From Azoarcus sp031546845 (lineage in GTDB: Bacteria > Pseudomonadota > Gammaproteobacteria > Burkholderiales > Rhodocyclaceae), in assembly GCA_031546845.1 (NCBI GenBank), contig JAVBJT010000035.1, positions 1 to 64,000 of the forward strand: a stretch of 64,000 nt of DNA. Reading direction: 5' to 3'. Under the pieces are notes generated by a model. That model searched no databases, was not told the origin of the DNA, and was given only the letters and a program-made list of their open reading frames with translations. Shown here piece after piece: positions 58,635-64,000 of this stretch. Position numbers and translations under genes: made by a program. The first letter of the stretch is position 1. Each line of letters starts with the position of its first letter.

Positions 58635-59698
58635 ACAAGTCCCACCAAAGCCTGAAGCCGTCGCGCCCGCAGAGCACGGTAGGCCTTCCTGTCCGTTCGC
58701 GCCAAGCGCAGGAGTTCGTCGTCGAATACCTTCGGTACGTACTGTCTGTCACGTTTAATTCCAGACGGGAGCCGTTCCACCTCCACCCGCAGCGGCGCCG
58801 GCTGCTTTAGCCGCAAAAACGCTCTCTGCGTCAGCCGAGCCGCACTGACACCCAACCGGAACGATAACGGCCAGTCAGCGAGCCAAACTGCCAAGGTCTC
58901 CATCAACAATGCGCGCTCCGTTGCCCGCGCATGCTCGAACTTCAACCTGTCGGCTGGCAAGGCAACCAAAGAAAGATGTAGCGCCTCTCGAATCATTGCA
59001 TGTACAGACCGGACGGTAAGGATGGACAACAGGCTTCGCACCGAAGTGAAGATCTCCGACTGATTGAACGGCCCTGCGCCTTTCGAGGCCCCGGATAGAG
59101 CGTCCAGCAACCATCCCTGCCATTCCAGGACACCGGCAGGCGGCAGCTTCATACGTCCATCGCAACCTAAAAATGTACCGCATTGATGGCAACGGGACGG
59201 ATCACTCCACACAGAGCGGTGTGGCACCACCGGACTCCCGCACCCGGGACAAGCATCCAGAAGCGCGGCGTCATGCTCGGGGCAGACAAATACGAAACCA
59301 AGCCGCCAAACCCGGCGGAACCAAGGACGCCCTTCGGCAAGACACACTGGACAGAACTGGAGGCCGTGACGTCGGCGCGTCCGATGGAAGACGCTGACTG
59401 AGAGAAGCAGAGGCGTGTCGCCATTCTGGAGTGTGCATCCAAGGACACGGCGGAAAGGAAGCAGCGTGCTCGCCTCCAACCGCCCGGCTGGAACCCCGGC
59501 CAATATCTCAAGCTCATCGAGCCAGGCTTTGTCGGCTGTCCGATCCGTATCCCGATTCCAGAAATGCCTACCAGGCCAGTAATAGCTCAGGAAACGGTAG
59601 GGGGTCGTCCCATGAGCATACGCGTTGCGAATCAGGAAGGAGGAAAGCAGCTCGTCTTCGCGCAGCGGTACGCGGTACGGCCACGCCTCGCCGATCAT
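58631..59698 (-). CDS. tniQ: TniQ family transposition protein
   Basis: 355 residues. EAWPYRVPLREDELLSSFLIRNAYAHG is the TniQ N-terminal domain. Zinc-binding Cys pairs follow (CPVC, CPGC, CHQC). It links target recognition with the TnsC ATPase. The ATG at 59698 overlaps the tnsC stop as ATGA. The C-terminus is basic. Confidence 0.9.
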   Translation of the reverse strand: MIGEAWPYRVPLREDELLSSFLIRNAYAHGTTPYRFLSYYWPGRHFWNRDTDRTADKAWLDELEILAGVPAGRLEASTLLPFRRVLGCTLQNGDTPLLLSVSVFHRTRRRHGLQFCPVCLAEGRPWFRRVWRLGFVFVCPEHDAALLDACPGCGSPVVPHRSVWSDPSRCHQCGTFLGCDGRMKLPPAGVLEWQGWLLDALSGASKGAGPFNQSEIFTSVRSLLSILTVRSVHAMIREALHLSLVALPADRLKFEHARATERALLMETLAVWLADWPLSFRLGVSAARLTQRAFLRLKQPAPLRVEVERLPSGIKRDRQYVPKVFDDELLRLARTDRKAYRALRARRLQALVGLV

Positions 59699-60585
59699 AG
59701 CGCCTGCGCTTGCTTCCCATAGTCGGACAGCTTGACCCAATCGATCTGGTCAAGCACCTTCAAGGTGATCTGCTCACTACGGTCTCTGATCGCCTGGATC
59801 GTCGCTCGTCTGAGGATACGTGAGAGCCCACCAATCGTGCCGCCGCTCATGCCATGAAGCTTGATCGCCACCTCGCGGCTAATCAGGCTTGAAGGTTTGG
59901 CAAGCGGCAAAAGGCGCTCGAAACTCGCCAGCAGGCGTAGAAATTCGGCATTGAGTTGCCACCTGGGTAGCCCGAAGGGCTCGAAACGGCTGGAAAGCTG
60001 TGTATCGGTATGCAGCGCCCGAATCGCATCCCGGGTGCCAACAGCGACGATTGGAAGCCTGAGGTCATTGCTCAGATTCTTCATGACACCAAGAAAATGG
60101 CGCTGTTGGCGCGCATGGCCATAGAGAACATTGTGAATCTCGTCGATCACCAGCATGCGGCATTGGACATACGTAAGGATCGAGTGGGCTTGGTTCTTCT
60201 TGCGCTGCACAGGATCCGAATCCCGGTGTGCGATCTTCAAAGCAAGCAAGAGTTCGGTCCAGAAACGGGCCTCAACGGGTTCCGAGGGCATGCCCATGAC
60301 CACCACTGGCATCAAAGGCTCGCCACCTGGCTGCGGCACCACCGGATGAAGTTCGCGGAACTGCTCGATGATCGTGGTCTTCCCATTGCCGCTTTCGCCG
60401 ACCAGCAGGAGATTCGGCATCCGCAGCGTGCGTGGATGCGCAAGAAGATCCGAAAGTGAGCACAACGCCTCCTGAGCCTTCGTGTAGCCGATCCAGCGAT
60501 CCTGCTGGGCAAAGGCAACGCGTTCTTCTGTCGGGAGGGACATAGCGCCGCGTATGGACGGCTCCAGGTGGTCCAGTTCGCTCAT
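59695..60585 (-). CDS. tnsC: TnsC/TniB AAA+ transposition regulator
   Basis: 296 residues. Walker A GESGNGKT at 63-70, Walker B MLVIDEIHN, and sensor VAVGTRDAIRAL. It forms ATP-dependent filaments on target DNA and recruits TnsB. Short form like TniB rather than the 555-residue Tn7 TnsC. ATGA overlaps with tnsB and tniQ. Confidence 0.93.
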   Translation of the reverse strand: MSELDHLEPSIRGAMSLPTEERVAFAQQDRWIGYTKAQEALCSLSDLLAHPRTLRMPNLLLVGESGNGKTTIIEQFRELHPVVPQPGGEPLMPVVVMGMPSEPVEARFWTELLLALKIAHRDSDPVQRKKNQAHSILTYVQCRMLVIDEIHNVLYGHARQQRHFLGVMKNLSNDLRLPIVAVGTRDAIRALHTDTQLSSRFEPFGLPRWQLNAEFLRLLASFERLLPLAKPSSLISREVAIKLHGMSGGTIGGLSRILRRATIQAIRDRSEQITLKVLDQIDWVKLSDYGKQAQAL

Positions 60586-62513
60586 TGCTTCACCGTCAGG
60601 TCGTCAAAGGGCTGAATGGGCATGGAGAAGATGTCGTCCTCGCTCAACGGGGGAGCCATCGGCGCAGGACTGTCGGGAAAGGCCGGCACCGGCGCGGAAG
60701 AAGCCGTTGGTGTGGTTTGACGGGCTTTCGCGCTTTGCTGAGTCGCCTTCATGCGGTGCAGTTGCCGACGAGCGGCCTTCGTCTTTGTGATCGCCGCTTC
60801 GACCCGCTCGCGCATACGACCCACCGCCTCGAATATCGTCTCCTCATCGACATGCGCCCGCCCCTCTCCCTTTACCCGTTGCTGCGCGGCACGCAGTTCC
60901 CATACGCTGATGGGGGGATGGGCCGTGTTCCGGTACGGGATTTCGTAGTATTGATGTGCCTCGGGATCGTAGAAATACACCACGCTAATGTCGCGCGGAT
61001 CCCGGCGAACGATGAACTTGCGCTTGTCTTTGGCGCGATCCGGATCGCGGGCATTGATCCACGGATTGAGAACTTCGTGATAGTAGAAAATGTCATCGAT
61101 CACGATGCCGTAAGGCTGGACGGTGCGCTCGACGAACGGCAGAAAATCTAGTTTCAACCGCCGAGGATCGCTCGGTATCTCCGGAATGCCCTTGCCGGGT
61201 TGAAACGTGTCGCCCAACAAACCGATTTCCCACTGCCGACGTGGCGGAACATTCAGCTCGCTATGGCGGCGCTGGTGATAGACGTTGACGATGAAATCGA
61301 CCAAGCGCTGTTCAAACTCCCTGAGGGTCAGGGCCGACTCCTTCTCGGAGTCGTATCCTTTGCGCTCCTTCGGGGAAGAGAAGGTCGCACCCGGCAGCTT
61401 GCGGATTTCTCCGGCGCTGGTGCCCATCAGCCGCTCGATGTGCCCACCGTAGTGGGGTACTTTCACCGGCCGCATCTGCAGATCAATCGCGTACTGCTGG
61501 CAGGCCTTGGAGAGCATGGCACCGCGAAACTCCTTGGCATTATCACAGTGGACGGTGCCAATCCTCCCCCAAACAGGCCAATCGCCCGGTATTTCCAGGT
61601 CAGCTAGATACTCGTTCTTGGGCATCATCGCGCGAGCCAGACACATGCCGGCCGCTACCGCGCTGGGCTTCTCCATCGAGACGTAGCAACCCGTGACCAT
61701 GCGGCTGTAGACGTCAATCGCCAGGGTTATGGTCGGACGCCCCATAGGCAGACGGGTAATCTCCTCAACCACGATGACGTCGGCCTCAGTGTGGTCTATC
61801 TGTACGACGGCCAGCGGAAAATCCGCGCCGGGGAAATTACCCATGATTGGCGCGAAGAGATTTCGGGCCTTATCCCCCATCCCCCGGGCCTTCAGCACCT
61901 TTCCAGGACGCAATTCTTTCAGGCGATTTCGCACGGTGTTCGCATGCGGCGGCTGAATACCCGCGTTCCGGCACAGATAGGCCACATGGTCCACCACGTC
62001 CTGGGGTTTCTGCCGCTGCTTGCTTAGGTAAATCTCCTTGATGGCCGTCTCAATGATCTTCTCCAAGGTCGAATCCAACCCTGTCTGCCCGCGCTTACGC
62101 CCACGTTTCTGCGGAATGAGAACGGAAAGCTGCCCGGCTTCGTTATAAGCACGAATCCATTCGTAGAGCGTGCCCGTTGAAACTCCCTCCGAACCAGCAA
62201 TCGCCTGGACTTTCTCCCTCGTGCGGAACGGATCCTCAAGGAGCGGTTTAATCACTGCAAAGCGACGCTGCGCTTCCCTCCAATCCTCATCGCAGATGTC
62301 TTCGATATCCTGCCCGGCCACCCCGGCACCATCAGCCGCGGCGTCCTCACAGAATGGCCGGATCAGATCAACGCGCAATCGTTCGACTGCATTCGACTCT
62401 AGATTTTTGGCAAGAACACTGTCGACACCAAGCACATGCGTAATCTTGAAGTGCTTGCCCCCCGAGACCACGACCGATCCCGGTTTCATGGAAAGGAATG
62501 CTGCGTCCATCAT
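60582..62513 (-). CDS. tnsB: TnsB/TniA DDE transposase
   Basis: 643 residues of the retroviral-integrase type. An N-terminal winged HTH region is followed by the RNaseH core with Asp240 (VVQIDHTEAD), Asp324 (VHCDNAKEF) and Glu360 (GGHIERLMGT). A Mu-type C-terminal beta domain and a basic tail that ends SMPIQPFDDLTVKQ follow. It joins the 3' ends to the target. ATGA overlaps tnsA. Confidence 0.95.
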   Translation of the reverse strand: MMDAAFLSMKPGSVVVSGGKHFKITHVLGVDSVLAKNLESNAVERLRVDLIRPFCEDAAADGAGVAGQDIEDICDEDWREAQRRFAVIKPLLEDPFRTREKVQAIAGSEGVSTGTLYEWIRAYNEAGQLSVLIPQKRGRKRGQTGLDSTLEKIIETAIKEIYLSKQRQKPQDVVDHVAYLCRNAGIQPPHANTVRNRLKELRPGKVLKARGMGDKARNLFAPIMGNFPGADFPLAVVQIDHTEADVIVVEEITRLPMGRPTITLAIDVYSRMVTGCYVSMEKPSAVAAGMCLARAMMPKNEYLADLEIPGDWPVWGRIGTVHCDNAKEFRGAMLSKACQQYAIDLQMRPVKVPHYGGHIERLMGTSAGEIRKLPGATFSSPKERKGYDSEKESALTLREFEQRLVDFIVNVYHQRRHSELNVPPRRQWEIGLLGDTFQPGKGIPEIPSDPRRLKLDFLPFVERTVQPYGIVIDDIFYYHEVLNPWINARDPDRAKDKRKFIVRRDPRDISVVYFYDPEAHQYYEIPYRNTAHPPISVWELRAAQQRVKGEGRAHVDEETIFEAVGRMRERVEAAITKTKAARRQLHRMKATQQSAKARQTTPTASSAPVPAFPDSPAPMAPPLSEDDIFSMPIQPFDDLTVKQ

Positions 62514-63193
62514 CCGAGACCGTCCTCAAGTGTTGTCCAAATCGGTGTTGCCATCGTCAGAGGGTCATAAAGATCAGCGTGGATCCTCCTGGTTGCTACC
62601 AAGCGCCAAAGGGGAGCCACGGCCTTGATCCGGTTCTCCAACGTCCAATAGGCAGCCACCAGCAACGATTCAGGGGTGGTTTCCCCGAGTACCGCAAGCG
62701 TCTTGATCAGGTGCTCATCAATCGCCAGGGTCAGAGCGTAGTCACGATAGGGGCGAAGAAACCTGACATTGGCCAGATATGAGGATCCCCGTATCTCAAC
62801 CTCCGTTTCGATGGAAAACCGCATCCCGTTCTGCTTCGCGTACCGGATCGCGGCTCGAAAACGCGGCTTGAGCGTGGTCCACTCCTCCTTCAGATTGGCG
62901 CGGTACTTCACCTCGTAGATGACGTGCTCACCGTTCTCGTACTCGACTAGGAAATCTGGCGTGTAGTGGCGCTCCCGGCCGTCCGCTCCTTTGTAGGTGA
63001 TGCGGAACGGCTGCTCCAACACGTTCTCCACCGTCAGATCGAAGTCGAGCAAGACCAGAAAATCCCGCTCCAGCGATGACTCGAAAGGAATAGATCCTCC
63101 GCCGAAGGCAACCCGTCCGGTTATGCTTCGGTGACTGGTTCCGATGGTCCGGGCGGGCCGCCTTGAATCTAGTCCGATAATTTTATGTGTCAT
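62510..63193 (-). CDS. tnsA: TnsA endonuclease
   Basis: 227 residues of the restriction-enzyme-like fold. FESSLERDFL carries the catalytic Glu, YTPDFLVEY Asp80, and YEVKYR Glu94/Lys96. TnsA cuts the 5' strands so the element leaves by cut-and-paste. The C-terminal part is helical and contacts TnsC. First gene of the operon, 111 bp from the right end. Confidence 0.93.
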   Translation of the reverse strand: MTHKIIGLDSRRPARTIGTSHRSITGRVAFGGGSIPFESSLERDFLVLLDFDLTVENVLEQPFRITYKGADGRERHYTPDFLVEYENGEHVIYEVKYRANLKEEWTTLKPRFRAAIRYAKQNGMRFSIETEVEIRGSSYLANVRFLRPYRDYALTLAIDEHLIKTLAVLGETTPESLLVAAYWTLENRIKAVAPLWRLVATRRIHADLYDPLTMATPIWTTLEDGLG

Positions 63194-63294
63194 TGATACC
63201 CAGTCCTATCTATTTATGTAAAATAGTCTGGAAAATTCATGTAAGAACCGTCATAGTCCATTGATAAATGATAGCTCTATTCAGGTTATTTTTT

Positions 63295-63304
63295 GGAATT
63301 CACA
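63295..63304 (-). repeat. Right terminal inverted repeat
   Basis: GGAATTCACA, the exact inverse of the left TGTGAATTCC. It marks the right boundary of the element. Confidence 0.85.
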
Positions 63305-63309
63305 GCGGC
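63305..63309. repeat. Target-site duplication, right copy (GCGGC)
   Basis: Identical to 46597-46601, and in the comM reading frame it is the duplicated part of the Gly-Gly codons. Confidence 0.85.
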
Positions 63310-63975
63310 GCAAACCCGCGCCCCGGCGAAATTTCGTTGGCGCATGAAGGCGTTTTGTTTCTCGACGAGTTGCCCGAATTCGACCGCCGCGTGCTCGAAG
63401 CCTTGCGCGAACCGCTGGAAACCGGCGCGGTCACGGTAGCCAGGGCGCGGCGCAAAGTGACTTTTCCCGCACGCTTTCAACTTATCACAGCGATGAACCC
63501 GTGCCCATGCGGTTATTCAGGGCACCCGGCGCGCGCTTGCGCGTGCACACCGGACCAAGTCGCGCGTTACCGTGGGCGCTTGTCCGGCCCGCTGCTCGAC
63601 CGCATCGACCTCACCATCGAAATGCCGGCCGTGGCTTACGCCGATTTGAGCGCGACAAGCGCAGCCGAATCGAGCGCACAGGTGCGCGAACGCGTCATCC
63701 GCGCCCGCACGATACAAATGGCTCGCCAGGGCGAACCGAACACTCGGCTCGAAGCCGGCAAGGTGGACGAACATTGCGCGCCCGATGCCGCCGGCGCCGC
63801 GCTGCTCGACCAGGCAATGACGCGGCTCAACCTGTCGGCGCGCGCTTATCACCGCGTGCTGCGAGTGGCGCGCACGCTGGCCGATCTGGCCGGCGCCGAA
63901 CGGCCGCGGGCCGTGCACATCGCCGAAGCGGTGCAGTACCGGCGCGGACTGGATGCACGCCGGCCGACGTCATGA
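63310..63975 (+). pseudogene. comM: comM (YifB), 3' part
   Basis: 222 codons including the stop. ANPRPGEISLAHEGVLFLDELPEFDR is the continuation of the ComM AAA+ domain, with Walker B VLFLDELPEF. ITAMNPCPCGYSG and RFRGRLSGPLLDRID-type (RYRGRLSGPLLDRIDL) motifs and the C-terminal RAYHRVLRVARTLADLAG follow. The frame matches the 5' part exactly at the GCGGC junction. A few codons inside the element (from 63268) keep the frame open but are not comM. Confidence 0.95.
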
Positions 63976-64000
63976 CGATGAACATCGCCACCCCACTGGC
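63972..64000 (+). CDS. Start of an unidentified gene
   Basis: ATGACGATGAACATCGCC overlaps the comM stop as ATGA and may be the start of the next gene, coding M T M N I A T P L. Too short to identify. Confidence 0.35.

Larger units (their letters stand above)
46602..63304. mobile_element. Tn6022-like Tn7-family transposon in comM, 16.7 kb
   Basis: The element is bounded by TGTGAATTCC at 46602-46611 and its inverted copy at 63295-63304, flanked by GCGGC duplications. The right arm carries tnsA, tnsB, tnsC, tniQ and tnsF transcribed inward. A TnsE-like gene lies next to the left end. Between them is about 8 kb of cargo with lower GC than the host. comM is the known target of Tn6022-type elements, which include Acinetobacter AbaR islands. 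All transposition genes look intact, so it may be active. Short CATAGTC-type motifs recur near both ends (46650, 46669, 63252) and may be TnsB sites. Confidence 0.93.

Overview
The window looks like a chromosomal segment of a GC-rich betaproteobacterium, probably Rhodocyclales or Nitrosomonadales. This is inferred from gene order: HIT protein-tatABC, pilMNOPQ-aroK-aroB-dgt, gltBD, cyaY/lptM-lysA, and glnK-amtB beside ubiK and comM. No rRNA, tRNA or CRISPR array was seen.

Positions 1-46601 are mostly housekeeping. In order they hold: Tat secretion genes (71-1713); a lipoprotein and an MFS exporter (1841-3929); an HtrA protease beside a two-component system, a DUF1840 gene and a purine phosphoribosyltransferase (4558-9038); a YqjD/E/K stress-membrane operon (9163-10189); an Rhs polymorphic toxin with an adjacent candidate immunity lipoprotein (10562-15435); glmS and glmU flanking a SUKH-type gene (15518-19484); a MaoC-phosphotransacetylase fusion coupled to ackA (19715-22299); a TauE exporter; gltBD (23238-29379); the shikimate genes aroKB with dgt; the type IV pilus operon pilMNOPQ; a class A penicillin-binding protein; cyaY, lptM and lysA; and a nitrogen-regulated set, TorF-like porin-glnK-amtB, with a sigma-54 promoter and an NtrC-type palindrome upstream. 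LysE, ubiK and the first half of comM follow.

Positions 46602-63304 are a complete 16.7-kb Tn7-like transposon of the Tn6022 type, inserted inside comM. Its ends are a 10-bp inverted repeat (TGTGAATTCC) flanked by a 5-bp duplication (GCGGC). Removing the element and one GCGGC copy restores a 503-residue comM frame. The right arm carries tnsA-tnsB-tnsC-tniQ-tnsF, all joined by ATGA overlaps. TnsF is a zinc-ribbon protein with an inactive tyrosine-recombinase-like domain and is the expected comM target selector. A TnsE-like protein sits alone at the left end, which suggests a second, mobile-DNA-directed targeting route.

The cargo between them looks like a small defence or base-modification island. 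It holds a thymidylate-synthase homologue with an Asn-to-Asp change typical of dCMP-type enzymes, followed by a protein resembling the glycosylase-fold pyrophosphorylase family of thymine hypermodification. Next come an XRE repressor with its operator, a DUF4031 gene and a uracil-glycosylase-like protein. A HigB-type toxin coupled to an HTH-ImmA/IrrE antitoxin, a histidine phosphatase, a papain-like cysteine hydrolase and several unknown genes complete it. A degenerate second copy of the tnsF 3' end records an earlier rearrangement. The second half of comM (63310-63975) and the first codons of another gene close the window.
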